NCBI RefSeq assembly: GCF_002483305.1
Contig: NZ_DLHQ01000008.1
Span: forward strand, 24,188 to 88,187
Direction of reading: 5' to 3'
DNA: 64,000 bases
DNA from: Brevundimonas sp. UBA7664
GTDB taxonomy: Bacteria > Pseudomonadota > Alphaproteobacteria > Caulobacterales > Caulobacteraceae
Part shown: one piece after another, positions 16,225 through 25,030 of the stretch
Numbering within the stretch: the first letter of the stretch is position 1
How the letters are laid out: the number at the start of each line of letters is the position of its first letter
Position numbers and translations under genes: made by a program
The notes under the pieces: model-generated
What the model was told of the DNA's origin: nothing
The model's database searches: none
The model's input: the letters and a program-made list of their open reading frames with translations, nothing else

Positions 16225-16751
16225 CAGGCTGCCCCGGCATGGCTCAGGCGCCGGTTCCACGGTGCACGACCCAACAGGCGGGCCAGGCCGCAGAAGCCGC
16301 TCGCGCCGGCGAACGTCAGTCCGGACCCGACGAACAGCGGAACCGCAAGGAACCACAGCGACACAAGCAGGCCAGCCAAGGTGCCCAGCGCCACCATCGA
16401 TCCCGCCGCAAGCTGCACCTGGCGCTGCAGCTCAAGCGGCTGCCGGGCGTCTTTGGCGACAGGCAGGCCGGCGCCCCGCCAACCGTCCAACCCGCCTTCG
16501 AGGATGAACCATTCACTGTCCCCGGCCTTCTGCTTCAGCCGAGGGGCTTGTACCTCGGTGCGGGCACCGCTGCGGCAGTGAAAGATGACCGGGCCGGTGC
16601 TGAGCTGGCCGTTGTCCCAGGACGAGAGCGGCAGCGACACCGCCCCGTCGATCTTCTCGCGGGCGTGTTCGTCCGGTTCGCGGACGTCGACAAGGATGGC
16701 GCCGCCTTGGGCGCAGAGGCGCGCGGCCTCAACAGGGCTGATGGTGTTCAT
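16224..16751 (-). CDS. Membrane-anchored rhodanese (YgaP-like), 175 aa
   Basis: N-terminal rhodanese domain (about 1-100) with the active-site loop HCRSGARTE and the N-terminal VDVREPDEHAREKIDGA motif. The C-terminal part has two hydrophobic helices of the DUF2892 type (LAAGSMVALGTLAGLLVSLWFLA, then a second). This rhodanese-DUF2892 layout is that of YgaP. It transfers sulfane sulfur near the inner membrane and sits between a cytosolic rhodanese gene and the exporter in a sulfide-detoxification operon. Confidence 0.88.
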   Translation of the reverse strand: MNTISPVEAARLCAQGGAILVDVREPDEHAREKIDGAVSLPLSSWDNGQLSTGPVIFHCRSGARTEVQAPRLKQKAGDSEWFILEGGLDGWRGAGLPVAKDARQPLELQRQVQLAAGSMVALGTLAGLLVSLWFLAVPLFVGSGLTFAGASGFCGLARLLGRAPWNRRLSHAGAA

Positions 16752-16764
16752 GCTGTTTGCTCGA

Positions 16765-17088
16765 TTAGCTGCGGTCGTTCACGGGGGAGACCGGCAGGCC
16801 CGCCGCCTGCCAGCCTTCGATGCCGCCCTGCAGGAGGTAGACGTCGCCGGTCGGGACGGAGGCGGCAAGCGCCTCGGCGTTCATTTCGGTGCGCCGGCCG
16901 GTGCGGCAGTGAAAGATCACGGGTTGTCCGGGGCGCGCCGCGATCCCGGCGGCGCCGGATGACATCGGGGCGTTCTGCGCGCCCTCGATGACCTCGGCGC
17001 ACTCCTGGGCTTCACGAATGTCGACGAGGAGGGCGCCGTCGGTGATGAGGAGGGCGGCGGCTTCCGGTGTGATGGGTTTGGCAGTCAT
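16765..17088 (-). CDS. Single-domain rhodanese sulfurtransferase, 107 aa
   Basis: Complete small rhodanese: VDIREAQECAEVIEGAQNAP, then the catalytic cysteine loop HCRTGRRTE, then the C-terminal GGIEGWQAAGLPV motif. No signal peptide, so it is cytosolic. It lies between the BigR-like regulator gene and the membrane rhodanese gene with short gaps, all on the minus strand. It would move persulfide sulfur between glutathione, sulfite and protein thiols in the same pathway as the divergent persulfide dioxygenase. Confidence 0.88.
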   Translation of the reverse strand: MTAKPITPEAAALLITDGALLVDIREAQECAEVIEGAQNAPMSSGAAGIAARPGQPVIFHCRTGRRTEMNAEALAASVPTGDVYLLQGGIEGWQAAGLPVSPVNDRS

Positions 17089-17098
17089 GGGGAGTTCC

Positions 17099-17443
17099 TC
17101 AGGCTTGCCCGCGCGAGGCGGGGGAGAGTTCGGGGCAATAGATGTCGCTCAGCACGGAGAGCACGCGAACAACGTCCGGGTCGGCGATGCGGTAGTGCAG
17201 GCTCTGGGCATCCCGCCGATAGGCGAGCAGTCCGTCCGCCCGCAGTCGCGCCAGATGCTGCGACAGCGCCGACTGGCTCAGTCCGACCTCTTCCACCAAG
17301 GCGCCGACGGACAGCTCTGTTTGCGCCGACAGGTGACAGAGGATCAGCAGCCGATGCTCGTTCGACAGGCTGCGGAGCAGGCGAGCGGCTTCGCCGGCCT
17401 TGGCGGCGAGCGCGTCCAGAGATGCGACGGTGGAAGGTATCAT
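17099..17443 (-). CDS. bigR: BigR/SqrR-like ArsR-family sulfide/persulfide sensor, 114 aa
   Basis: Winged helix-turn-helix repressor of the ArsR/SmtB fold (LLRSLSNEHRLLILCHL, SQSALSQHLARLRADGLL). Two cysteines, Cys36 and Cys103, occupy the positions of the sensing pair in BigR/SqrR, which form a disulfide or tetrasulfide when persulfides rise. No metal-site cysteines of the ArsR ELCVCDL type are present, which fits sulfide rather than arsenic sensing. It is the first gene of the rhodanese-exporter operon and is divergent from the persulfide dioxygenase gene, with a palindromic operator between them. Confidence 0.82.
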   Translation of the reverse strand: MIPSTVASLDALAAKAGEAARLLRSLSNEHRLLILCHLSAQTELSVGALVEEVGLSQSALSQHLARLRADGLLAYRRDAQSLHYRIADPDVVRVLSVLSDIYCPELSPASRGQA

Positions 17444-17454
17444 CAGGGCTTTCT

Positions 17455-17485
17455 ATTAGACTTGTCTAATTTAGGCAATGCTAAT
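17455..17485. promoter_or_regulatory. BigR-type operator in divergent promoter
   Basis: A perfect inverted repeat ATTAGACTTGTCTAAT occupies 17455-17470. It is followed at once by a second imperfect dyad, TTAGGCAATGCTAA, at 17471-17484. The AT-rich TTAG/CTAA half-sites resemble BigR boxes. Position between the regulator and persulfide dioxygenase genes suggests one site controls both directions, including autoregulation. The repeats are seen; protein binding is inferred. Confidence 0.72.
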
Positions 17486-17521
17486 ATATGTGTCAACACC
17501 ACTGACACATGGAGCCCTCCA

Positions 17522-18400
17522 GTGAGCCTCTCCGCTGAAATTCGCCCCTTTTTCGACGAGCCGACTAACACCATCACCTATCTGGTGTTCGACCCCGAAA
17601 CCCGCCAAGCCGCCGTCATTGATCCGGTGCTAGACTACGACCCCGCATCCGGCGAAGTCGACACCCGGTCGGTGGCCGCGGTGCTTGCCGAGGCTGCGCG
17701 CCTGGCGCTGAACGTCCGTTGGGCGCTGGAGACCCACGTCCATGCCGATCACCTCAGCGGCGCCCCATACATCAAGGCGAAGACCGGGGCGCAGATCGGC
17801 ATTGGCGAGAACATCACAGGTGTGCAGCGCATTTTCCGCCCGATCTTCAACGCAGCTGATCTGGCGGCGGACGGCGGGGACTTCGATCGGCTGTTCGCGG
17901 ACGGCGACCGGCTGCCGCTGGGCGAGCTGGAGATAGAGGTGCTCCATACCCCCGGCCACACACCCGCCGACGTGAGTTACAGGATCGGCGACGCAGTTTT
18001 CGTCGGCGACACGCTTTTCATGCCCGACTACGGAACGGCGCGGACCGACTTCCCCGGCGGCGACGCCCGTCAGCTCTACCGGTCCATCCGCCGGCTGCTC
18101 GCCCTTCCGGCGGAAACCCGGCTGTTCATGTGCCACGACTACAAGGCCCCGGGCCGCGACGACTACGCTTGGGAGTCCACGGTGGCCGACCAGATGCTCA
18201 ACAGCGTACATGTCAGCGATCGGGTGACGGAGGACGAATTCGTCGCCATGCGGACGGCGCGCGACGCGACCCTGTCCGCGCCCAAACTGCTGTTGCCGTC
18301 GATCCAGGTGAACATGAGAGCTGGTCGCCTCCCTCCCGCAGAAGCCAACGGGGTTCGGTATCTGATGATCCCGGTCAAGGAACGTGAAGGATCGCTCTAG
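17522..18400 (+). CDS. blh: Persulfide dioxygenase-like metallo-beta-lactamase-fold protein (Blh/ETHE1 type), 292 aa
   Basis: Metallo-beta-lactamase fold with His72-x-His74-x-Asp76-His77 (THVHADHLSG), HTPGHTP, the metal Asp in VGDTLF, and a late His in CHDYK, as in ETHE1/Blh enzymes that oxidise glutathione persulfide to sulfite with an Fe(II) centre. The GTG at 17522 is chosen because GGAG lies seven bases upstream and the frame upstream runs into the operator. It is divergent from the BigR-like gene. The sulfite product would leave through the TauE/SafE exporter of the partner operon. Confidence 0.88.
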   Translation: MSLSAEIRPFFDEPTNTITYLVFDPETRQAAVIDPVLDYDPASGEVDTRSVAAVLAEAARLALNVRWALETHVHADHLSGAPYIKAKTGAQIGIGENITGVQRIFRPIFNAADLAADGGDFDRLFADGDRLPLGELEIEVLHTPGHTPADVSYRIGDAVFVGDTLFMPDYGTARTDFPGGDARQLYRSIRRLLALPAETRLFMCHDYKAPGRDDYAWESTVADQMLNSVHVSDRVTEDEFVAMRTARDATLSAPKLLLPSIQVNMRAGRLPPAEANGVRYLMIPVKEREGSL

Positions 18401-18490
18401 GCCCGGCTCCAGTCGAAGCCCCGGCCGGCGATTTGCTGACCCGCTGGACGGGGTCTTCGACGGCGTCCCGGCCGGTCGCATACCGCTCCC

Positions 18491-18880
18491 CTAGATCGCA
18501 TCCAGCGCCTGGCGGAGTTTGCCACCGATCTCCTCGGCCTTCGCCTTCAGGCCGGGATTGTCGATGGCTGACATCGAGGCCACCGGGTCGACAGCGGCGA
18601 TCTCGCTGCCGCCGCCGTTTTCCCTTTGCTGAACTATGACATTACAGGGCAGCATCACCCCGACCTTGTCCTCATGGAGCAGCGCCTCGTGGGCAGCCTT
18701 AGGATTGCAGGCCCCCAGAATGATGTAGGGCCGGAATGCGACGTCGAGCTTCTGCTTGAAGGTTTCGGTCACATCGATTTCGGTGATGATGCCAAAGCCT
18801 TCGTCCTTCAGCGCCTCCCGCGTCCGGGCGACGGCGTCCGCGAACGGGAGCTTGGTGATCTTGCTGTAATAATAAGCCAT
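18491..18880 (-). CDS. DUF302 domain protein, 129 aa
   Basis: Typical DUF302 protein: N-terminal YYYSKITKLPFADAVARTREALKDEGFGIITEIDV, central ILGACNPKAAHEALLHEDKVGVMLPCNVIV, with conserved cysteines in GACNP and LPCNV. No signal peptide. DUF302 proteins recur beside sulfide- and thiol-metabolism genes and may act on lipids or redox carriers, but no reaction is established. It is convergent with the persulfide dioxygenase gene and divergent from a second metallo-beta-lactamase-fold gene. Confidence 0.85.
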   Translation of the reverse strand: MAYYYSKITKLPFADAVARTREALKDEGFGIITEIDVTETFKQKLDVAFRPYIILGACNPKAAHEALLHEDKVGVMLPCNVIVQQRENGGGSEIAAVDPVASMSAIDNPGLKAKAEEIGGKLRQALDAI

Positions 18881-19241
18881 GCAGGACTCCTTCCGTCCTG
18901 AAAACCGTTTGGCCGCGCGGACGTTGCAAGCCGTCGTGCAGACCGTGAGCCCGCAGTCGACCCCGGCTCTGCCGGAAGGAGGCGATTACACCGCGTCGAG
19001 GGACGCCCCTGTGCAGGATTGCGCCATCAGACGCCGCGGAAAGACCGCATCCCTCTGCACGATGACCCGGAGGCCACCGAGAAGCGAGCGCCCGTAGCCC
19101 AGCCGCCGGCCGTGGGCAGTCGTCATGACGCGAGCGACCGTTCGACCAGTCCCACACGGAACCAGTCCGCCGCTGACTGCTTCCGATGATGACTCCTGCA
19201 GGAGGACGGCGCGCGTCCTCCAAACTCCCCGGAGCGAGACG
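18881..19241. other. Divergent intergenic region with hairpin before the second MBL gene
   Basis: About 360 bases separate the DUF302 gene from the second persulfide-dioxygenase-like gene; no gene is supported here. A perfect hairpin GGAGGAC-ggcgcgc-GTCCTCC lies at 19201-19221, about 20 bases upstream of the ATG and just before the ribosome-binding site. It has no T-run and may influence leader structure. Confidence 0.45.
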
Positions 19242-20141
19242 ATGCAAACCCACACCCACGGCGGCGCCGAGATCGCCGCCTTCCACGATGCGAAGACCGG
19301 CAGCTGGCAGTATGTCGTCATCGATCCCTCGACGCAGGCGGCGGCGATCATCGATCCGGTCTGGGACTTCGACGAGAAGGCCGCGGCGACCTCGACCGGC
19401 AACGCGGAGGCCATCCTCGCCTTCGTCCGGGAGCGGGCGCTCAAAGTGGAATGGATCCTCGACACCCATCCTCACGCCGACCACTTTTCGGCCGCGCCGT
19501 GGCTGAAGGAGCGGCTGGGCGCGCCGACTGCCATTGGCGACAAGGTGACGGAGGTCCAGGCGCTGTGGAAAGACCTCTATGGCCTGCCGGACGACTTCCC
19601 CACCGACGGCCGGCAGTGGGACCGGCTGTTCAGGACGGGCGACACCTTCCGGGTCGGCGACCTGCCGGGCCGCGTGATGTTCTCGCCAGGGCACACCCTG
19701 GCCTCCATAACCTATGTGATCGGGGCCAACGCCTTCGTCCACGACACCCTGATGATGCCCGATGCGGGCACGTCGCGAGCGGACTTCCCTGGCGGCGACG
19801 CACACGCCCTATATCGAAGCATCGAAGGCATTCTCGCGTTGCCGGAGGACACGGGTGTTTTCGTCGGCCATGACTACGGTCCTGGCGGCCGAGACCCGGC
19901 TTGCTTCAGCACGGTGGCGGAGCAGAAGGCCGACAACATCCACGTCGGCGGAGAACGATCCGAAGCCGACTTCGTCGCCCTGCGCGCGAGGCGCGACGCC
20001 ACCCTGCCACTCCCCAATCTGATGCTCTATGCCCTGCAGGTGAACATTCGCGGCGGCCGGCTGCCCGAGCCGGAGGCAAGCGGCCGCGTCTTCTTCCGCA
20101 TTCCGGCCAATCGGTTCGAGCCAACCGATAGCGGTACCTGA
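19242..20141 (+). CDS. Second ETHE1-like metallo-beta-lactamase-fold protein, 299 aa
   Basis: Paralogue in function of the enzyme at 17.5 kb: His76-x-His78-x-Asp80-His81 (THPHADHFSA), SPGHTLASITY, VHDTLMMPD, GHDYGPGGRD. The N-terminal MQTHTHGG is His-rich. The late part (VALRARRDATLPLPNLMLYALQVNIRGGRLP) mirrors the Blh protein, so both probably act on persulfides. The ATG at 19242 follows GGAG; the longer frame is non-coding in character. No BigR palindrome was found upstream, so it may be controlled separately. Confidence 0.85.
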   Translation: MQTHTHGGAEIAAFHDAKTGSWQYVVIDPSTQAAAIIDPVWDFDEKAAATSTGNAEAILAFVRERALKVEWILDTHPHADHFSAAPWLKERLGAPTAIGDKVTEVQALWKDLYGLPDDFPTDGRQWDRLFRTGDTFRVGDLPGRVMFSPGHTLASITYVIGANAFVHDTLMMPDAGTSRADFPGGDAHALYRSIEGILALPEDTGVFVGHDYGPGGRDPACFSTVAEQKADNIHVGGERSEADFVALRARRDATLPLPNLMLYALQVNIRGGRLPEPEASGRVFFRIPANRFEPTDSGT

Positions 20142-20199
20142 TCAGCTTTGGGCTTGGCATGGGGACGCCAGCGGATTGAACAGAGTCCTGTGCGGGCGG

Positions 20200-21558
20200 T
20201 CAGACTTTATTTTCGGTTTTGGTTCGGATCGTGTCCGGTGAAACGAACGCTAGCGTCACCCGCAATCCGCCGAGGGGCGATGGGCCATAGACTACGGTCA
20301 AGCTATGCGCTGTGGCCGTCGCCTCGACGATGGAAAGGCCCAGCCCGCTGCCCCCGGGCTTAGCGTCTGGACCGCGGTAGAACCGACGGCCGAGCTTGGT
20401 CAGGTCGGCCTGAGGCACGCCCGGGCCGTCGTCATCGATGGTGAGGGTTGGCGAGGGGCCGGTGTCATCCAGGTCGATACGGACGAGGCTGCGGGCGTGG
20501 GCGCAGGCGTTGGACAGCACATTGCCGAACAGGGCGGAGACGCGATCCGGATCAACGTTGAGTTCCATCGCGGAAGCCGCCTCGCTGACTTCGACCCGGA
20601 CCCGACAGCCCATGATGTCCGTGCGGACAAGCTGGGCGAGCGGCGTCCAGCGTCTTACTAGCGCCGGCTCGGCCGCGTCGTCCGCGCGGGCCATTTCCAG
20701 AAGTCGGCTGACCAGCGACGAAGTACGATCGACGGAGGCGACGATGTGCTGGAGCGCTCGGGCCTGTGTCTCTGGATCGGTCGCGTTCGCGGCGACCTGG
20801 GCCTGAACGCGCAAGCCGGCCAGCGGGGTGCGCAGTTCGTGGGCCGCGGCGGCGGTGAACTCGGCCTGGCGACGCCGCGCCGCGGCCAGTCGATCAATCA
20901 GTCCATTGAGGGCGTCGAGCATGGGCCGTAGCTCTTCGACGCCCCCGGGGGTTGTCAGGGGGCTCAGGTCCTGAACGCGGCGAGCTCCGAGCGTGTCGGC
21001 CAGTTGGCGCATTGGTCTCAGCCCCCGCCCGACCGACCACCAGATCAGAAGACCCAAGGCCGCCAAGCCGACCAAGGTCGGTGCCGCCAGACTTGTGATG
21101 ATTGAACCGACGATCCCCTCCCGCATGGCTAGCCGGTCGCCGACCATGACCTGCACCCCCGCCAGGCGATTGTGGACGGTGTAGACGCGCCAGCGTTCGT
21201 CGCCGATGGTCCGCTCGGAAAAACCATCCGCGACGGCCAGCCGTTCGAGTGGCGCCCCGTCCGAGCGGCTGACCAGCTCGCCCCGCAACGACCAGATCTG
21301 GCACGACAGCTGGCGTTCGTAGCCGGGGCCGGCTGTTGTCGCAGGGGCGGCGGCCACTCGCGCCGCCCCTGCGCCAGCGGCCAAGTCGCCCTGGTCGAGC
21401 AGGCTGGAGACCATGCGCGCGGACTCCATCAGCCTTCGGTCCAGAACCCGATGGATTTCGGCCTGTGTCCGGACCTGAATCCATACGGCCGAGGTTCCCC
21501 ACACCACGGCGGTGACCAGGGCCAGAATGACAAACAGGCGGACGCGGATCGACCTCAT
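20200..21558 (-). CDS. Two-component sensor histidine kinase (QseC/PmrB-like), 452 aa
   Basis: Membrane sensor with a helix at about 8-28, a periplasmic domain of about 140 residues and a second helix near 165-190, then HAMP and kinase domains. The H-box is AAAAHELRTPLAGL, the N-box LSNACAHA, and the G-boxes DDDGPGVP and GSGLGLSIVE. The ATG at 21558 overlaps the regulator stop as ATGA. One periplasmic cysteine (RQLSCQIW) is notable given the redox genes opposite. It would phosphorylate the adjacent response regulator. Confidence 0.9.
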   Translation of the reverse strand: MRSIRVRLFVILALVTAVVWGTSAVWIQVRTQAEIHRVLDRRLMESARMVSSLLDQGDLAAGAGAARVAAAPATTAGPGYERQLSCQIWSLRGELVSRSDGAPLERLAVADGFSERTIGDERWRVYTVHNRLAGVQVMVGDRLAMREGIVGSIITSLAAPTLVGLAALGLLIWWSVGRGLRPMRQLADTLGARRVQDLSPLTTPGGVEELRPMLDALNGLIDRLAAARRRQAEFTAAAAHELRTPLAGLRVQAQVAANATDPETQARALQHIVASVDRTSSLVSRLLEMARADDAAEPALVRRWTPLAQLVRTDIMGCRVRVEVSEAASAMELNVDPDRVSALFGNVLSNACAHARSLVRIDLDDTGPSPTLTIDDDGPGVPQADLTKLGRRFYRGPDAKPGGSGLGLSIVEATATAHSLTVVYGPSPLGGLRVTLAFVSPDTIRTKTENKV

Positions 21559-22208
21559 GACAGGGTGTATCCCAGACCTCTGACGGTGCGGATCCTCGCG
21601 GCCCCCAGCTTGGCCCTGAGGTGGTGGATGTGCACCTCCACGGCGTTGCTGCCGATCTCCTCCTGCCAGCCATAGAGGCGCTCCTCGAGCTGGCTGCGCG
21701 AGATGACCTGGTTCGGCCGCTCGACCAGAAACTCCAGGACCGCGAACTCGCGCCGCGAGAGGGGCAGGTCCTGGTCGCCCAGCCACGCCAGTCGCGCCTT
21801 GGGATCGAGGAGCAGGTCACCGTGGCGCAGCGCCGGCGTCGCCCGGCCGAGGAGGCGTCGCCGTATGGCGCGAAGGCGGGCGCTGACCTCGTCAAGATCG
21901 AAAGGTTTGCCGAGATAGTCGTCGGCGCCGGAATCGAGACCCTGGATGCGGTCGACCACTGCATCGCGGGCCGACAGGATGAGGACGCCGACGTCCATGT
22001 TGCGGGCGCGGACCTGCCGCAGCACCTCCAGCCCGTCGCCATCCGGCAGCCCGAGGTCCAGCACAACGGCGTCGAAGGCCGAGGACTCGAGCGCGGCCAA
22101 AGCGTCCTCGACCCGGCCGACGACGTCCACGGTCCAGCCGCAGGCCGCCAAACCCACCTGCAGGCCGTCCCTCAGCACCGGATCATCTTCGACGACGAGC
22201 AATCGCAT
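21555..22208 (-). CDS. OmpR-family response regulator (QseB/PmrA-like), 217 aa
   Basis: Receiver domain with the acidic pair VVEDDPVLRDG and phospho-acceptor Asp in VVLDLGLPDGDGL, switch Thr/Ser position LILSARD and Lys in GKPFDLDE; then a winged-helix domain (NAVEVHIHHLRAKLGAARIRTVRGLGYTL). The ATG at 22208 is the natural start. It is first in a two-gene operon with the kinase and is divergent from the dsbD-like operon. A direct repeat CTTAAG-N5-CTTAAG between them matches a PmrA/QseB-type box. Confidence 0.92.
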   Translation of the reverse strand: MRLLVVEDDPVLRDGLQVGLAACGWTVDVVGRVEDALAALESSAFDAVVLDLGLPDGDGLEVLRQVRARNMDVGVLILSARDAVVDRIQGLDSGADDYLGKPFDLDEVSARLRAIRRRLLGRATPALRHGDLLLDPKARLAWLGDQDLPLSRREFAVLEFLVERPNQVISRSQLEERLYGWQEEIGSNAVEVHIHHLRAKLGAARIRTVRGLGYTLS

Positions 22209-22230
22209 GGCGGCGGCGTGCGCCTTTCGG

Positions 22231-22247
22231 CTTAAGCGTGACTTAAG
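22231..22247. promoter_or_regulatory. PmrA-type box (CTTAAG-N5-CTTAAG)
   Basis: Two CTTAAG hexamers at 22231-22236 and 22242-22247, separated by CGTGA, lie between the response regulator gene and the dsbD-like gene. An 11-base period is the spacing expected for an OmpR/PhoB-family dimer, and the YTTAA half-sites match the PmrA box. Probably it controls the thiol-redox operon and the regulator itself. Binding is inferred. Confidence 0.68.
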
Positions 22248-22269
22248 GTGGCCCGGCGACGGAGCGGCC

Positions 22270-24213
22270 ATGATCAAGCTGTTCTTCTACCTGCGCGCCG
22301 CGCTGCTGGCGACCTTCGCCCTGACCGCGGTCTGGGCCGGCGCGGCGGTGGCCCAGCCGATGCCGCCGGAGGAAGCCTTCCAGCTCGAGGTCCGCCGCTC
22401 GGGTGCCGGCGACATCATCTTCGACTGGACCATCGCCGACGGACACTACCTCTACCGTAAGCACACGGTGGCCACCCTTGAGGGCGGCGAAACCGCCTTG
22501 CCGCTGGCGCTGGCCGAGGGCGAGGCCAAGACCGACCCGGCTTTCGGCGACGTGGAGGTCTGGCACGGCCGCGGCGAAGCCCGGCTCAGCGCCGCCGACC
22601 TCGAGTCCGCAGGCGGGCCGACCGTCGTCAACATCACCTACCAGGGGTGTCTTGAGGACTCGATCTGCTACCCGCCCATGACCGAGACGGTCGCTCTGCC
22701 GAAAGCGGCCGCGGCCGCTCCGGGCGACACGGCGTTGGCGGCGCGTGAGGCCGACGTGGAGACCGCGGTCGCCGCCTCCGCGCTGGCGCTCCAGGCATCG
22801 GCCTCGACGCCAGCGGACCCGGCGACGTTCAGCGCGTCCGACGGCAAGAGCAGCACCCAGGCGTCGGCCGGATCGTCGTCCAGCGGAATCGCGCTTCAGT
22901 CCGGCGGCGGCATGGTCGAGCGGCTGGCGCTCCGCGGCGGCGTGCTGTGGGTGCTGCTGGCCTTCTTCGGCTTCGGCGTCCTGCTTGCCTTCACCCCGTG
23001 CGTCTTCCCCATGTACCCCATCCTGGCCGGCGTGATCGGTCGCGGCGTCGATGCGCCCGGCGGGCGGCGGGGCTTCCAGCTGTCGGTGGCCTATGTGCTG
23101 GGCCTCGCCGTCGCCTTCGCTCTGCTGGGCGTGGCGGCCGCCTGGTCCGGGCAGAATCTCCAGATGGCGCTGCAGTCACCCTGGGCTGTGGGCGCGCTCA
23201 GCCTGATCTTTGTGGCCCTGGCCCTGTCGATGTTCGGGCTCTACGAGCTGCAGCTGCCCTCGTCATGGACCTCCCGTCTATCCGGCCCGGGCAAGGTCCA
23301 GGGCCGCCGCTCGCTGGGCTCGGCGGCCGGGATGGGCTTTGTCTCCGCCCTGATCGTCGGGCCGTGCGTGACCGCGCCCCTGGCCGGCGCCCTGCTCTAT
23401 ATCGCCCAGACGGGAGACCTCCTGCTCGGCGCCGCCGCCCTGTTTGCACTCGGTCTGGGCAAAGGGGCGCCCCTGATCGCCTTCGGCGCCCTCGGGTCGA
23501 AGGTGCTGCCGCGCGCCGGGCCCTGGATGGACCGGGTCAAGGCGGCGTTCGGGGTCCTGTTCCTCGTCACGGCCTGGTGGCTATCGTCGCGCGTCCTGCC
23601 GGCCGAGGCCAGTCTACTGCTCGGCGCCGGGCTGATGCTGCTGATCGCGGTGCTGCTGGGTCTGTTCCGTCCGGCCGCCGGCAGCGGACTTTGGGGCGGA
23701 GCCGCGCGTGCCGGGGGTCTGGCCGCCGCCGCCTGGAGCGTTCTGCTGCTGGTCGGCGCCGCATCCGGGGCCCAGGACCCATGGCGTCCCTTGACGGGGG
23801 TGTTCGGATCACCGGCACGGGCCGGCGCGATTGCGACGAACGCCGCCGCGCCTACCGTGGTGACTGACACCGCCGCTCTCACCCAAGCGGTCGCGGCCGC
23901 TGGCGCGGCGCAGACGCCGTCGCTGGTCTATTTCACCGCCGACTGGTGCGTCAGCTGCAAGGTCATCGACCGCACCGTCTTCGCCGATCCCGGCGTCCAG
24001 GCCGCGCTGACAGGCGCGCGGCTGATTGAGGTCGACGTCACACGCACCACGCCGGAGACCCGCGCCCTGCTCAAGGATTTCGCGGTGGTCGGCCCGCCCA
24101 CCATGATCTTCCTCGACGCCACGGCGACCGAGCCGGACCGAAGCCGCCTGGTCGGGGAAATGGGCGCGCGCGACGTGATCGAATCCCTTGGCCGCGCGGG
24201 AGCCCCGGGATGA
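22270..24213 (+). CDS. DsbD/ScsB-like thiol:disulfide interchange protein, 647 aa
   Basis: Signal peptide (cleavage near AVAQP), then an N-terminal periplasmic domain with its cysteine pair in QGCLEDSICYPP; eight or so membrane helices with the redox cysteines in FTPCVFPMYP and VGPCVTAPLAG; and a C-terminal thioredoxin domain with ADWCVSCKVID. It carries electrons from cytosolic thioredoxin to periplasmic partners. It overlaps the TlpA-like gene by four bases and is followed by a DsbA-like gene, giving an Scs-like (suppressor of copper sensitivity) operon divergent from a two-component system. Confidence 0.92.
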   Translation: MIKLFFYLRAALLATFALTAVWAGAAVAQPMPPEEAFQLEVRRSGAGDIIFDWTIADGHYLYRKHTVATLEGGETALPLALAEGEAKTDPAFGDVEVWHGRGEARLSAADLESAGGPTVVNITYQGCLEDSICYPPMTETVALPKAAAAAPGDTALAAREADVETAVAASALALQASASTPADPATFSASDGKSSTQASAGSSSSGIALQSGGGMVERLALRGGVLWVLLAFFGFGVLLAFTPCVFPMYPILAGVIGRGVDAPGGRRGFQLSVAYVLGLAVAFALLGVAAAWSGQNLQMALQSPWAVGALSLIFVALALSMFGLYELQLPSSWTSRLSGPGKVQGRRSLGSAAGMGFVSALIVGPCVTAPLAGALLYIAQTGDLLLGAAALFALGLGKGAPLIAFGALGSKVLPRAGPWMDRVKAAFGVLFLVTAWWLSSRVLPAEASLLLGAGLMLLIAVLLGLFRPAAGSGLWGGAARAGGLAAAAWSVLLLVGAASGAQDPWRPLTGVFGSPARAGAIATNAAAPTVVTDTAALTQAVAAAGAAQTPSLVYFTADWCVSCKVIDRTVFADPGVQAALTGARLIEVDVTRTTPETRALLKDFAVVGPPTMIFLDATATEPDRSRLVGEMGARDVIESLGRAGAPG

Positions 24214-25007
24214 ACGCCATCGAGCTCGGCCCCCTGGTCCTGTCCGGCGAGCGCTTCGCCATCCTGCTCGGGGTCCTCGTCTTCATGATCGGCTCCGGCT
24301 GGCTGGCCAGCCGGGTCAGCCCCCGGTTCAACGCCTGGAGTACGGCGGTCGTGGTCGGGGGCCTGGTTATCGCGCGATTGGCCCATGTCATCGCCCACTG
24401 GGAGTTCTTCAGCGGCGATCCCTGGCGCGCCTTCGCGGTCTGGCAAGGCGGATTTGTCTGGCCCTGGACGCTGCTGGTGGTGGTCCTCGCCTCCGTCCTG
24501 CTTCTGCGCGACCGCCGCCTGATCGTCTGGGCCGTGGCGCCGGTCGCCGCTGCGGCGATGGTCTGGAATGTGGCCTATCAGCTGTCATCGCAGACCGACG
24601 CCTTGGCGCCCGCGCCCCTGACCTTGGCCTCGCTCTCCGGCTCGCCGGTCGACATGGCGCAGCCCGTTGATCGCCCCACCGTTATCAACGTCTGGGCTAC
24701 CTGGTGCCCGCCCTGCCGCCGCGAGATGCCGGCCCTTGCGCAGGCCGAGGCGGCGCACCCCGACGTTCGGTTCCTGTTCGTCAATCAGGGCGAAGGTCCC
24801 GATACGGTCCGCCGCTTCCTCGCCGCCGAGAACTTGCAGCTGGAGCATGTGCTCTTCGACGAGGCCATGGCGCTTCCTCGCCACTACGGCACGGCCGGTA
24901 TTCCGGTGACCCTGTTCCTCCACGCCGACGGCTCCCTGGCCAAGGCGCACATGGGCGAGATCGCGCCCGAACAGATCGACGCGGAAATCCGCCGCCTCGA
25001 TCGCTGA
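24210..25007 (+). CDS. TlpA/ScsD-like membrane thioredoxin with Lgt-like membrane region, 265 aa
   Basis: The N-terminal 125 residues hold four hydrophobic segments reminiscent of a prolipoprotein diacylglyceryl transferase-like membrane region. The C-terminal domain is TlpA-type, with WATWCPPCRREMP (Cys166, Cys169), the conserved FLFVNQGE and the cis-Pro loop TAGIPVTLFL. It is coupled to the dsbD-like gene by ATGA overlap. It would accept electrons from the DsbD-like protein and reduce periplasmic cysteines. The fusion of the two regions is unusual but known in alphaproteobacterial redoxins. Confidence 0.88.
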   Translation: MNAIELGPLVLSGERFAILLGVLVFMIGSGWLASRVSPRFNAWSTAVVVGGLVIARLAHVIAHWEFFSGDPWRAFAVWQGGFVWPWTLLVVVLASVLLLRDRRLIVWAVAPVAAAAMVWNVAYQLSSQTDALAPAPLTLASLSGSPVDMAQPVDRPTVINVWATWCPPCRREMPALAQAEAAHPDVRFLFVNQGEGPDTVRRFLAAENLQLEHVLFDEAMALPRHYGTAGIPVTLFLHADGSLAKAHMGEIAPEQIDAEIRRLDR

Positions 25008-25030
25008 AATCTTTCACCCAGGAGACTTCC

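Noticed and set aside
15430..16581. Plus-strand frame of 383 codons opposite the exporter and rhodanese genes
   Set aside because: His/Arg/Gln-rich antisense reading; the minus-strand genes carry the TSUP and rhodanese motifs.
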